Assembly (NCBI GenBank): GCA_015056585.1
Contig: SVFZ01000006.1
Coordinates: 24,615 to 88,614 of the forward strand
Source: Butyrivibrio sp.
Lineage (GTDB): Bacteria > Bacillota > Clostridia > Lachnospirales > Lachnospiraceae
Length of the DNA: 64,000 bases
Direction of reading: 5' to 3'
This document shows positions 53,536 through 62,102 of this stretch, piece by piece. The notes beneath the pieces are model-generated. The model made no database searches. It was not told where the DNA came from and saw only the letters and a program-made list of their open reading frames with translations. The number at the start of each line of letters is the position of its first letter. The stretch's first letter is position 1. Position numbers and translations under genes: made by a program.

Positions 53536-56130
53536 TCATGCCTTCACAGCCCTCGCCACAAGCTCATCGCCCGCTACGTCGAACTCAATTGCATCATGTG
53601 GCATAACTTTGTCTTCCAGAATAAGTTTTGCCGAAAGAGTTTCCACGTTTTTCTGGATATATCTCTTAAGCGGACGAGCGCCGTATATAGGGTCATAAGC
53701 ATTGTCGATAACAAAGTCCTTGGCAGCAGGTGTAAGTCTTACTTCAATCTCTCTGTCAGCAAGTCTCTTATTGAGGTCTGCAATGACAAGATCCACAATT
53801 CCTCCAATATTCTCCTTGGTGAGAGGCTTGAACATGATTATCTCATCAAGACGGTTTAAGAACTCAGGTCTGAAGTGGCCGCGAAGGTCCTCCATCGTCT
53901 CTTTTTCCGCCTCTTCACTGATGGTTCCGTCAGGCCTTATTCCGTCAAGAAGATACTGGGCTCCGATATTGGATGTCATGATAAGAATCGTATTCTTGAA
54001 ATCTACAGTTCTTCCCTGAGAGTCTGTAATACGACCGTCATCCAGTACCTGCAGGAGAATGTTGAACACATCGGGATGAGCCTTCTCAACCTCGTCAAAA
54101 AGAACTACTGCATAAGGTTTTCTTCTTACAGCCTCTGTAAGCTGACCACCCTCGTCATATCCCACATATCCGGGAGGTGCTCCGATAAGACGGGACACGC
54201 TGTATTTCTCCATGTACTCACTCATGTCGATCCTGACCATGTTATTCTCATCGTCAAAAAGCGCCTGAGCAAGACTCTTTGCCAGTTCTGTCTTACCAAC
54301 ACCCGTAGGACCAAGGAACAAAAATGAGCCAATAGGCTTTGTGGGATCCTTGATTCCGGCCTTGGATCTCATGATGGCTTCCGATACTTTGACAACCGCA
54401 TCGTCCTGACCGATAACCCTCTGATGAAGCTCATCCGGAAGATGCAAAGTCTTATTTCTCTCACTCTCTGTCAGCTTGTTTACAGGGATTCCGGTCCACC
54501 TGCTGATGATACCTGCAATTTCCTCATCGGATACTCTCTCATGAACGAGAGAACCATCACTTTCATTTTCTCTTGCAACTGCCTCAGCTTCTTCAAGCTG
54601 CTTCTTAAGGGCAGGAAGTTTGCCGTACTGGAGCTCTCCGGCTCTCTCGTAATCCCCGTTTCTCTGGGCAATGGCAATTTCAGAATTTATTGTGTCAATC
54701 TGCTCACGCATTGCAGCCAGCTTATCCACTGCCTCTTTTTCATTAGACCACTGAGCCTTTCTGGTGTCGAACTCTTCCTTAAGTTCAGCCAGTTCCTTCT
54801 GCAGATTAGCAAGTCTCTCCTTACTGAGGGAATCGTCTTCCTTCTTAAGGGCAGCCTCTTCAATCTGCATCTGCATGATCTTACGGTTAAGCTCATCCAG
54901 CTCAGCCGGCATGGAATCCATCTCTGTCTTAATAAGAGCACAGGCCTCATCCACCAGGTCGATTGCCTTGTCAGGAAGGAATCTGTCGGAAATATATCTG
55001 TTTGAAAGAACTGCAGCACTGACCAGAGCACTGTCCATGATCTTTACGCCGTGGTAAACTTCGTATCTCTCCTTAAGTCCACGAAGAATACTGATGGTAT
55101 CCTCAACAGTAGGCTCTTCCACCATAACAGGCTGGAAACGCCTCTCAAGAGCTGCGTCTTTCTCTATGTACTGTCTGTATTCGTTGAGCGTTGTCGCACC
55201 GATACAGTGAAGCTCGCCTCTGGCCAGCATAGGCTTAAGCATATTGCCTGCATCCATTGCGCCGTCAGTCTTGCCCGCGCCAACAATCAGGTGAAGCTCA
55301 TCGATGAAAAGAATTATCTCTCCGTCCGAGCCCTTGACATCCTCCAGAACTGCTTTGAGCCTTTCCTCAAATTCGCCTCTGTACTTGGCACCTGCCACCA
55401 GCGCTCCCATATCAAGGGAAAAGATCTTCTTATCCTTCAGCGCTGTAGGCACATCACCGCTTGCAATTCTCTGTGCAAGAGCCTCAACAACAGCAGTCTT
55501 ACCAACACCCGGCTCACCGATAAGTACCGGATTGTTCTTGGTCTTTCTTGAAAGAATCCTTATTACATTCCTGATCTCGGTATCTCTGCCGATGACAGGA
55601 TCCATTTTCTGCCTTCTGGCCTTCTCAACCAGCTCGGTTCCGTATTTGTTCAAAGTGTCATAGGTTGCCTCGGGATTGTCAGTTGTGACGTTTCTGTTAC
55701 CACGAACCTCGGACAACACCTGAAGGAACCTGTTCCTGTCTATGCCAAATTCCCTGAGAATCTCCTTAACTTCCCTGTTAGGTTTTTTGATCACAGCCAT
55801 AAACAAATGCTCAACGGAAACATATTCATCTCCGAGAGCCTTAGCCTCGTCCTCAGCCGATAAAAGAGCCTTGTTAAGGTCAGAGCCAACATAGGGATGT
55901 CCTCCCGAAACCTTGGTTCTCTTCCCGATAGCCTGCTCAATGCGGTTTAAAAATGCATTCCGGTCTATGCCCATTTTCTCAACGAGCCTTGCTATCAGGC
56001 TGTCATCAATTGTCATAAGAGCATATAAAAGATGCTCCTGTTCAATTTCCTGATTACCGTATTCCACAGCAATCTTTTCGCAGCCATTGACAGCTTCTAT
56101 AGATTTCTGTGTAAACTTCTGTATATTCAT
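53536..56130 (-). CDS. clpB: ATP-dependent disaggregase ClpB
   Basis: About 864 residues, the full-length HSP100 chaperone that extracts proteins from aggregates with DnaK. Domains in order: Clp_N repeats (1-145), AAA+ domain 1 with GEPGVGKTAV, the middle coiled coil (about 410-530, rich in Lys/Glu), AAA+ domain 2 with GPTGVGKTEL, and the C-terminal domain. No ClpP-binding IGF/L loop was noticed, as expected. Regulation is visible: a perfect CIRCE lies in its promoter, so HrcA represses it. It is transcribed away from the cobO gene. Confidence 0.97.
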   Translation of the reverse strand: MNIQKFTQKSIEAVNGCEKIAVEYGNQEIEQEHLLYALMTIDDSLIARLVEKMGIDRNAFLNRIEQAIGKRTKVSGGHPYVGSDLNKALLSAEDEAKALGDEYVSVEHLFMAVIKKPNREVKEILREFGIDRNRFLQVLSEVRGNRNVTTDNPEATYDTLNKYGTELVEKARRQKMDPVIGRDTEIRNVIRILSRKTKNNPVLIGEPGVGKTAVVEALAQRIASGDVPTALKDKKIFSLDMGALVAGAKYRGEFEERLKAVLEDVKGSDGEIILFIDELHLIVGAGKTDGAMDAGNMLKPMLARGELHCIGATTLNEYRQYIEKDAALERRFQPVMVEEPTVEDTISILRGLKERYEVYHGVKIMDSALVSAAVLSNRYISDRFLPDKAIDLVDEACALIKTEMDSMPAELDELNRKIMQMQIEEAALKKEDDSLSKERLANLQKELAELKEEFDTRKAQWSNEKEAVDKLAAMREQIDTINSEIAIAQRNGDYERAGELQYGKLPALKKQLEEAEAVARENESDGSLVHERVSDEEIAGIISRWTGIPVNKLTESERNKTLHLPDELHQRVIGQDDAVVKVSEAIMRSKAGIKDPTKPIGSFLFLGPTGVGKTELAKSLAQALFDDENNMVRIDMSEYMEKYSVSRLIGAPPGYVGYDEGGQLTEAVRRKPYAVVLFDEVEKAHPDVFNILLQVLDDGRITDSQGRTVDFKNTILIMTSNIGAQYLLDGIRPDGTISEEAEKETMEDLRGHFRPEFLNRLDEIIMFKPLTKENIGGIVDLVIADLNKRLADREIEVRLTPAAKDFVIDNAYDPIYGARPLKRYIQKNVETLSAKLILEDKVMPHDAIEFDVAGDELVARAVKA

Positions 56131-56188
56131 AATGCCTCCTCTCCGGGACTTTGTGTTCCTTTATTCATATATCGCTTGTTCTATTACA

Positions 56189-56217
56189 TCTATAACACAA
56201 ATTAGCACTCTCGTCAA
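56189..56217 (-). promoter_or_regulatory. clpB promoter
   Basis: On the minus strand TTGACG (56212-56217) and TATAGA (56189-56194) are 17 bases apart. The -35 lies in the spacer of the CIRCE element. Confidence 0.75.
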
Positions 56218-56228
56218 GAGAGTGCTAA
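56202..56228. promoter_or_regulatory. CIRCE operator (HrcA site)
   Basis: Perfect TTAGCACTC (56202-56210), 9-base spacer, GAGTGCTAA (56220-56228). It overlaps the -35 of clpB, so HrcA binding should shut the promoter until heat shock. Confidence 0.97.
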
Positions 56229-56259
56229 TAAAAAATTTAAATATGCATTTTTGCGGCTT

Positions 56260-56823
56260 TCAAAACTCGATTCCGACTCTGGCGCAGATTCCTTTATCAT
56301 ACGGATGTCGTATTTTTTTCATTTCTGTAATATAATCTGCTCTTTCGGTAAAAAAGCTGTCGGCATCACGTCCTGTCACTACAATTTCCACAGCATGACC
56401 TTTTCGATCTGTATTTTCACCATCCCCACCGGCACAGACACTAAAGAGATTTTCCAGCCTCTTTTTATCTATAATTCCATAGTTATATGGGTATGTGGCT
56501 TCATCCAGTACCAGAAGATCACACTTATCATTCATGATAAAGGTTTCTATTTCATCCAAAATTCTGTTATGGGCTTCAGTGTATTCTTTTACCTGCTGCT
56601 CATCATCTTTTTTAAACCAGCCAAGATCCTTGTCGTTTCTGATCACGGTAATCTCAGGAATCTTGCAAAGGCTCTTTAGCTCTGATGTGTCTCTCCCCTT
56701 CATAAACTGGGCAAACACAACCTTCATGCCTGCGCCTGCTGCCCTCATGGCAAGACCGATCGCAGCTGTTGTCTTTCCCTTACCGTCTCCGGTATAAAGG
56801 TGAATAAGTCCGTTTCCTGTCAT
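56260..56823 (-). CDS. cobO: Cob(I)yrinic acid a,c-diamide adenosyltransferase
   Basis: About 187 residues, CobO/BtuR family: LIHLYTGDGKGKTTAAIGLAMRAAG (P-loop), the VVFAQFMKGRDTSEL segment, and DLLVLDEATYPYNYGIID. It adds the adenosyl group to corrinoids, making the coenzyme B12 form. Immediately upstream (56877-57479) is a gene resembling the corrinoid methyltransferase activation domain, which supports a corrinoid role. A GGAG site is close to the ATG. Confidence 0.9.
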   Translation of the reverse strand: MTGNGLIHLYTGDGKGKTTAAIGLAMRAAGAGMKVVFAQFMKGRDTSELKSLCKIPEITVIRNDKDLGWFKKDDEQQVKEYTEAHNRILDEIETFIMNDKCDLLVLDEATYPYNYGIIDKKRLENLFSVCAGGDGENTDRKGHAVEIVVTGRDADSFFTERADYITEMKKIRHPYDKGICARVGIEF

Positions 56824-56876
56824 ATCTTCTCCATCCTTCTTAAAGTAAGCAATACACAGGCCAATGCTTTTTACAC

Positions 56877-57479
56877 TTAGCTTACACGCATATTTGCCCT
56901 GTCTTCAAGCTTTTCTCTGTTGCTGCATTTTAGGTTACTGCAGGCAGCGCATCTTGCATATTTCTCTTTCTTAGTCTTAAGAAGTGGTGTTTCAAATACC
57001 ACACTCTTTTTGGGGATAAGGACATAAGCCTCATTGTAAGTAATCTGCTTCTGCCCAAGAAGCCTCATAAGTGCCGGGAGCCTGTTGATGGGCAGTGCAT
57101 TATCACCTACAAAGGTGTAGTCTCCGGCATACAGATGGGTCTTCTCATACAGTTTTCTGTCTATTTCGTCGTAGGCAGCCCAGAGCAGCTCAAGCCCCAG
57201 GCAGTCCAGAATATACGCCTTATGTATATCTCCGCGGTTCAAAAAGCTCTCCTGATACTCGTCAAAAGCCTGTCCAAGAGTAACCACGACCAGTGCCTTT
57301 AAAGCATCACTATCATCATCCTTTGTGATCACATAGTGAAACTCCACGTGTACTCTGGGATTAACTTGTCTATACAGCCTGACAACATCCGCTTTATCTT
57401 TTTCATCAAAATGATATCGCCTGATAAAGTCGTCAAAACAGGCTTCGTTAAGGGATACCTTAAGGGGAATGAAATTCAT
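56877..57479 (-). CDS. Probable Met_synt_B12-like corrinoid activation protein
   Basis: About 200 residues. The middle ILDCLGLELLWAAYDEID and LPALMRLLGQKQITYNEAYVLIPKKSV parts, and a C-terminal CAACSNLKCSNR cysteine cluster, match the vitamin-B12-dependent methionine-synthase activation-domain family that reductively reactivates corrinoid proteins in Clostridia. The N-terminal portion is less typical. It overlaps the DUF308 gene by 4 bases and is 53 bases before cobO, so the three are probably cotranscribed. Family call is moderate. Confidence 0.6.
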   Translation of the reverse strand: MNFIPLKVSLNEACFDDFIRRYHFDEKDKADVVRLYRQVNPRVHVEFHYVITKDDDSDALKALVVVTLGQAFDEYQESFLNRGDIHKAYILDCLGLELLWAAYDEIDRKLYEKTHLYAGDYTFVGDNALPINRLPALMRLLGQKQITYNEAYVLIPKKSVVFETPLLKTKKEKYARCAACSNLKCSNREKLEDRANMRVS

Positions 57480-58120
57480 TCTTTTTCTTCTACCTCTATT
57501 ACTTTGCCGTCAACAACTTCTGCTTCCACAATTTCATTTCCTGATCCTGCCTTACTCTCTGAAAATGCCTTTGCCTGCTCAGCCTTGTTTGAGGCGATGC
57601 CTACAAGAAGAGCAGAGATAAGGTTTGTAGCCCCGTCCACAATGAGAAATGCACCTATAACAGTCACAGCAATTTCTTTTGCTCCTGTTGGATTAAAAAA
57701 CAAAAATGCTCCGAGAAGAGCTGTGACAACTGCAATCACCAGTGATACCCACCAGGTACGGGATTTGTATTTCACAAGGGAAATGGCCTGCCATAAATTA
57801 CCAAGTCCGCTTACCATAATAAATATTCCGAACAATTTAGGTATGAAATCAGTGAATTTACCGGGATTTGCAAAGATCCAGCCACCGACGGCCGCTATCA
57901 GAATACCCGCCACAAGTCCCCCTGATATCACAAAAGTGCGCTCTTTTTTGACCAGATAAGTTATCACAAACACAGCACCAATCAAGAAAAGAAGCGCAGC
58001 AAGGGCTCTGGCCATTATATCAAGACTTGCCTTAGTCCACACAGCAAGCACAATCCCTATTACAATCATAACAACAGCCTTTATAACATAATCAGGCTTC
58101 ATCCTTTTTATTGCACCCAT
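57476..58120 (-). CDS. DUF308/HdeD family membrane protein
   Basis: About 214 residues, six membrane helices in three pairs (about 12-160), as in HdeD-like acid-resistance proteins: GIVLAVWTKASLDIMARALA then LVAGILIAAVGGWIFANPG. The C-terminus after 175 is a long charged tail (EIVEAEVVDGKVIEVEEKE), probably cytoplasmic. Function in Firmicutes is unknown. Starts after a GGAGG site; its stop overlaps the start of the next gene. Confidence 0.82.
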   Translation of the reverse strand: MGAIKRMKPDYVIKAVVMIVIGIVLAVWTKASLDIMARALAALLFLIGAVFVITYLVKKERTFVISGGLVAGILIAAVGGWIFANPGKFTDFIPKLFGIFIMVSGLGNLWQAISLVKYKSRTWWVSLVIAVVTALLGAFLFFNPTGAKEIAVTVIGAFLIVDGATNLISALLVGIASNKAEQAKAFSESKAGSGNEIVEAEVVDGKVIEVEEKE

Positions 58121-58185
58121 AATCGCCTCCAGAAATTTTCAAAATTCTATCGTTACATTCTAAAATAGCACATTCTGCAAGATTT

Positions 58186-58214
58186 TTGTATCATTGAACA
58201 TTTTAGTGTAGAAT
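58186..58214 (+). promoter_or_regulatory. Possible ysxC promoter
   Basis: TTGTAT (58186-58191), 17 bases, then TAGAAT (58209-58214), about 90 bases before the start codon. Confidence 0.45.
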
Positions 58215-58302
58215 AAACTCGATAATGTCGTTACAATTCATATATTGGAAAGCAACCGTAATTGTAACAGAATAGTTTTCTACCTAACAATCGGAGAATA
58301 GC

Positions 58303-58905
58303 ATGGTTATAAAAAATGTAAATCTTGAAACTGTCTGTGGAATCACAAGTACTTTGCCCGAAAATACTCTTCCTGAATTTGCTTTTGCAGGGAAAAGTAA
58401 TGTGGGCAAGAGTTCCCTGATAAACGGTCTTATGAACCGCAAAAATTATGCCCGCACCTCACAGGAACCCGGTAAGACACAGACCATAAATTATTACAAC
58501 ATCAATAATGAATTTTATCTTGTGGACCTTCCCGGATACGGTTTTGCCAGAGTTCCAGAGAAAGTCAAAGAGCAGTGGGGAAAAATGGTTGAGAAATACC
58601 TCCATACCTCCAAACAGCTGCTCAGAGTTTTCCTTCTCATCGACATCAGGCATGAGCCTTCAGCCAATGATATGCAGATGTACAAGTGGATCGTTCATCA
58701 GGGATTCCAGCCTGTTATCATAGCTACAAAGGCCGATAAAATAAAAAAGACCCAGCATGAGAAGCATCTGAACATGCTCCGCAACGGTCTGGGCCTTCCG
58801 GATGAGATCCGTATTTTTCCTTATTCTGCTCTTTCAAAAGAAGGCCGCGATGAAATATATGCCTTCATGGACGAACTCCTTTTAGAAGTTAATTCGCAGA
58901 ACTGA
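58303..58905 (+). CDS. ysxC: Ribosome-biogenesis GTP-binding protein YsxC/EngB
   Basis: About 200 residues. G1 GKSNVGKSS, G2 QEPGKTQTINYY, G3 DLPGYGFA, G4 TKADK and G5 SALSKEG are all present. YsxC is an essential GTPase in 50S subunit assembly. CGGAG site. It is convergent with the hydrolase at 58924, with only 18 bases between and no clear terminator. Confidence 0.96.
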   Translation: MVIKNVNLETVCGITSTLPENTLPEFAFAGKSNVGKSSLINGLMNRKNYARTSQEPGKTQTINYYNINNEFYLVDLPGYGFARVPEKVKEQWGKMVEKYLHTSKQLLRVFLLIDIRHEPSANDMQMYKWIVHQGFQPVIIATKADKIKKTQHEKHLNMLRNGLGLPDEIRIFPYSALSKEGRDEIYAFMDELLLEVNSQN

Positions 58906-58923
58906 TTTTGGTCAGTCAAATAT

Positions 58924-59901
58924 TTATTTATTCGACAATTCTTTTATCAGGTTGAGAGCTGCAGTGCGTGCCTGAGCGTTTTCAGCAAGGCCGTGCTCTG
59001 CTCCGCTGATCCTGACAAGTCTGGCGTTCTTCATAGTCTTAACCGCCTTCTCGGAATATGAGATTGGAACAATAGAATCTTTGGTTCCATGGGCAATGAC
59101 AGCTTTTCCGTTAAAATTCGCCATCACTTTATAAATATCAAGCCCTACAAGGTCCTGAATAAACTTTCGCCCGATAACAGCTCCTAAAAATGGAATCACA
59201 TCAGGAATCAAGTTATATTTAAGGAGCATCTCATAGCCTTCGCCGGATAGTGAATAGGCCGGGCAGAATGCTATAAGTCCTTTGACATCATTAGGTCTTG
59301 TTCCTGCGACATAAGTAGCCACAAAGCCTCCCATGCTCTCGCCCATCACGAACATTCTTTTTTCATCAACATAGTTAAGTGACCTGATACCGTTAAATAC
59401 CACATTAAAGTCTGCAGCTTCGGTCCTCATTGACATCTCTGTCATATTTCCGCCACTCTTTACATTATTTCCACCACCTACAAAATCAAAAACATACGCT
59501 ACAACGCCGTTTTTTGCAAGCTGCTGAGCAAAACTTCTCGCATAACCGCAATTTGAGTTAAAACCATGAGCGATTATTATCCCCGGAAACTGTCCGTCCC
59601 CAACCGGGCGATAGATTTCACCGTAAATCTTATTTCCACCCCTCTTAAACTCTTTAACAATCTTCTGTGTTTTCCAGGTTTTTGTTCCAACCTTGTTCTT
59701 TACGACAGTATTGGCAGCCTGAGTCTTCGTAGTTGCAGAACTTGCCTTTGTTGTAGTACTCGCCTTTGTTGTAGTACCTGTCTTTGCAGTAGCAGCGCTC
59801 TTAGCTGTTGTTCCTGTGCCTGCCGCATAAGCTTTAACAGAATTTCCCCCACTCAGCACTATGGCCAAAGCCATAATTAAACATAATAACCTTTTTCTCA
59901 T
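58924..59901 (-). CDS. Exported alpha/beta hydrolase
   Basis: About 325 residues. A signal peptide (RLLCLIMALAIVLSGGNSVKA then YAAG) is followed by a Thr/Ala/Lys-rich linker (about 25-70) that suggests a surface or wall location, then an alpha/beta hydrolase: HGFNSN (oxyanion), nucleophile Ser in GESMGG, Asp in HGTKDSIVP and His in GAEHGL. Substrates are likely small esters or acyl groups, such as acetyl groups on polymer, but that is a guess. ATG at 59901 follows AGGAGG by 9 bases. Promoter at 59961-59989. Confidence 0.85.
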   Translation of the reverse strand: MRKRLLCLIMALAIVLSGGNSVKAYAAGTGTTAKSAATAKTGTTTKASTTTKASSATTKTQAANTVVKNKVGTKTWKTQKIVKEFKRGGNKIYGEIYRPVGDGQFPGIIIAHGFNSNCGYARSFAQQLAKNGVVAYVFDFVGGGNNVKSGGNMTEMSMRTEAADFNVVFNGIRSLNYVDEKRMFVMGESMGGFVATYVAGTRPNDVKGLIAFCPAYSLSGEGYEMLLKYNLIPDVIPFLGAVIGRKFIQDLVGLDIYKVMANFNGKAVIAHGTKDSIVPISYSEKAVKTMKNARLVRISGAEHGLAENAQARTAALNLIKELSNK

Positions 59902-59960
59902 ACATCGTCTCCTCCTTGCATTATGAATCCCGGACCTTGTATTGCCCGGGACCAATATAT

Positions 59961-59989
59961 ATATTACACAATTATTACGATTTTTGCAA
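59961..59989 (-). promoter_or_regulatory. Promoter of the alpha/beta hydrolase gene
   Basis: On the minus strand TTGCAA (59984-59989), 17 bases, TAATAT (59961-59966), about 60 bases before the start. Confidence 0.55.
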
Positions 59990-60067
59990 AGTTTATTTAA
60001 AAACGCAAAAATATATTCAAATCCATAAATTTAATCCAAATATCCGGTAGATTGCACACATGACGTG

Positions 60068-60100
60068 CAAAAAAACTGCCGCTCTTTTCAGGCGGCAGTT
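60068..60100 (-). terminator. Terminator after clpX
   Basis: A 9-bp G/C-rich stem (60074-60082 with 60092-60100) has a TTTTTTT tail on the minus strand. Confidence 0.85.
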
Positions 60101-60114
60101 AAAGTACTCAATAT

Positions 60115-61386
60115 TTATTTTGCAGGCTTAAGCTTCTTGGCACTCTCGCGATGTACAATCAGTGGTTTGCTGGTTCCATCAACGGAAGCATCGGTAATAA
60201 CACATTCACTTATGGTATCATCTGATGGAATCTCGTACATAACATCCATCATAGTTTTCTCCATGATTGAGCGCAATCCTCTTGCACCGGTCTCTCTCTC
60301 ATAAGCCATTTCGGCAATTCTATGCACAGCTTCTTCTTCAAAAGTAAGCTTCACATCGTCGAAATCAAAGAGCTTCTGATACTGTTTAACAAGTGCATTC
60401 TTGGGCTCTGTAAGAATTCGCATAAGAGCTTCCTTAGAAAGGCCCTCAAGTGTCACGGTAATAGGAACACGTCCTACAAACTCAGGGATAAGTCCAAACT
60501 TAACAAGATCCTGCGGAGTTACCTCTTTAAGCACTTCTCCGATCTCTCTCTCTGACTTGTCAGCTATCTCAGCATTAAATCCGATTGAATTGCGATCAAG
60601 TCTTGCCTCAACGATCTTATCCAGTCCGTCAAAGGCGCCTCCGCATATAAAGAGAATATTGCTTGTATCAATCTGAATAAGCTCCTGATGAGGATGTTTT
60701 CTTCCACCCTGAGGAGGAACACTGGCAACAGTACCTTCTACAATCTTTAGAAGCGCCTGCTGAACACCTTCTCCGGAAACATCTCTCGTTATGGAGACAT
60801 TTTCACTCTTTTTGGTAATCTTATCAATCTCATCGATATATACGATACCGTACTGTGCTCTCTCAATATCATAATCGGCGTTCTGAATAAGCTTAAGAAG
60901 AATATTTTCAACGTCTTCTCCCACATATCCTGCTTCTGTAAGAGTTGTAGCATCTGCTATTGCAAAAGGAACATTTATGATCTTGGCCAAAGTCTGCGCA
61001 AGATAAGTCTTACCTGAACCTGTAGGTCCGATCATAATAATATTACTCTTTTGAAGTTCAACCTCGCTCTTGTCGTCATTTTTGGGCGCAAGAACTCTCT
61101 TGTAATGATTATAAACTGAGACAGCCAGAACTTTTTTAGCCTCATCCTGTCCAATTACGTATTCATCAAGGAAATTTCTGATCTCAACAGGTTTCAGGAG
61201 ATTGATCTGCTGTGCAGAAGCCTCTACCGGTTCATCCTCGAACTCTTCCTCAATGATATCCGCGCAGATATCCACACATTCATCACAAATATATACTCCC
61301 GCGGGACCTGCAATTAACTTTTTTACCTGATCCTGTGTCTTATTGCAAAAAGAGCACCTGATCTCACCAGAATTCTTTCCAGCCAT
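60115..61386 (-). CDS. clpX: ATP-dependent protease ATPase subunit ClpX
   Basis: About 423 residues, usual length. An N-terminal C4 zinc finger ([10 protein letters not shown] and [10 protein letters not shown]) binds adaptors; the AAA+ domain has [12 protein letters not shown] and Walker [10 protein letters not shown], then GRVP and the sensor Arg. It unfolds tagged proteins and feeds them to ClpP, whose gene is 33 bases before it. Good AGGAAGG site. Confidence 0.97.
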   Translation of the reverse strand: MAGKNSGEIRCSFCNKTQDQVKKLIAGPAGVYICDECVDICADIIEEEFEDEPVEASAQQINLLKPVEIRNFLDEYVIGQDEAKKVLAVSVYNHYKRVLAPKNDDKSEVELQKSNIIMIGPTGSGKTYLAQTLAKIINVPFAIADATTLTEAGYVGEDVENILLKLIQNADYDIERAQYGIVYIDEIDKITKKSENVSITRDVSGEGVQQALLKIVEGTVASVPPQGGRKHPHQELIQIDTSNILFICGGAFDGLDKIVEARLDRNSIGFNAEIADKSEREIGEVLKEVTPQDLVKFGLIPEFVGRVPITVTLEGLSKEALMRILTEPKNALVKQYQKLFDFDDVKLTFEEEAVHRIAEMAYERETGARGLRSIMEKTMMDVMYEIPSDDTISECVITDASVDGTSKPLIVHRESAKKLKPAK

Positions 61387-61419
61387 TTACCTTCCTCATT
61401 TCATTTGTACTTCTAGCTA

Positions 61420-62016
61420 TTATTCCTTATCCCTTGGTCTGTTATCTACAATAGAATCGATAAGGCCGTAGTCAAGGGCTTCCTGAGCTGAAAGCCAGTT
61501 ATCTCTCTCAGTATCGGCCGCAACCTGCTCATAGCTCTTTCCTGTATTCGCAGCAAGCATTCTGTTCATCTTCTCTTTTGTCTTGAGAATGTGCTTTGCT
61601 GCAATTTCAATCTCTGTAGCCTGTCCCTGGGTTCCTCCAAGTGGCTGATGAATCATCACTTCAGCATTCGGAAGTGCCATTCTCTTGCCCTTTGCACCGC
61701 CTGCAAGAAGGAAAGCACCCATGCTGGCAGCCATACCTATACAGATCGTGCTGACATCGCATTTAATGTAGTGCATTGTATCATAAATAGCCATTCCGGA
61801 AGAAATTTCTCCACCGGGGCTGTTAATGTACATATGAATATCCTTGTTTGGGTCTTCAGCCTCAAGAAACAGAAGCTGGGCTACTACTATACTTGCTGAT
61901 GTAGCATTTACTTCCTCTCCCAAAAATACTATTCTCTCTTTTAAAAGTCTGGAGTAAATGTCGTAAGATCTTTCTCCACGGCTTGTTTGTTCAATGACAT
62001 AAGGTACTAAGCTCAT
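61420..62016 (-). CDS. clpP: ATP-dependent Clp protease proteolytic subunit
   Basis: About 198 residues. Catalytic Ser in GMAASMGA, His in MIHQPLGG, and Asp in the TERDNWLS region (Asp in the conserved (E/R)DN) are present, plus the [15 protein letters not shown]-terminus. It forms the 14-subunit barrel with ClpX. AGGAGG site; a small leader hairpin lies at 62035-62056. First gene of a clpP-clpX operon; no CtsR box was seen. Confidence 0.97.
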   Translation of the reverse strand: MSLVPYVIEQTSRGERSYDIYSRLLKERIVFLGEEVNATSASIVVAQLLFLEAEDPNKDIHMYINSPGGEISSGMAIYDTMHYIKCDVSTICIGMAASMGAFLLAGGAKGKRMALPNAEVMIHQPLGGTQGQATEIEIAAKHILKTKEKMNRMLAANTGKSYEQVAADTERDNWLSAQEALDYGLIDSIVDNRPRDKE

Positions 62017-62074
62017 TAATTCTTCCTCCTATAGCATCTCCCACAAATATGGGATATTAAAGCGTCATCTATAC

Positions 62075-62102
62075 ATTATACATCCATTTTATACAATTTA
62101 AA
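62075..62102 (-). promoter_or_regulatory. Possible clpP promoter
   Basis: On the minus strand TTTAAA (62097-62102), 16 bases, then a perfect TATAAT (62075-62080). The -35 overlaps the stop codon of the diguanylate cyclase gene. Confidence 0.4.

Noticed and set aside
54424..55005. Long plus-strand reading frame inside clpB.
   Set aside because: It is antisense to the ClpB coiled coil, has no ribosome site, and its translation lacks domains.
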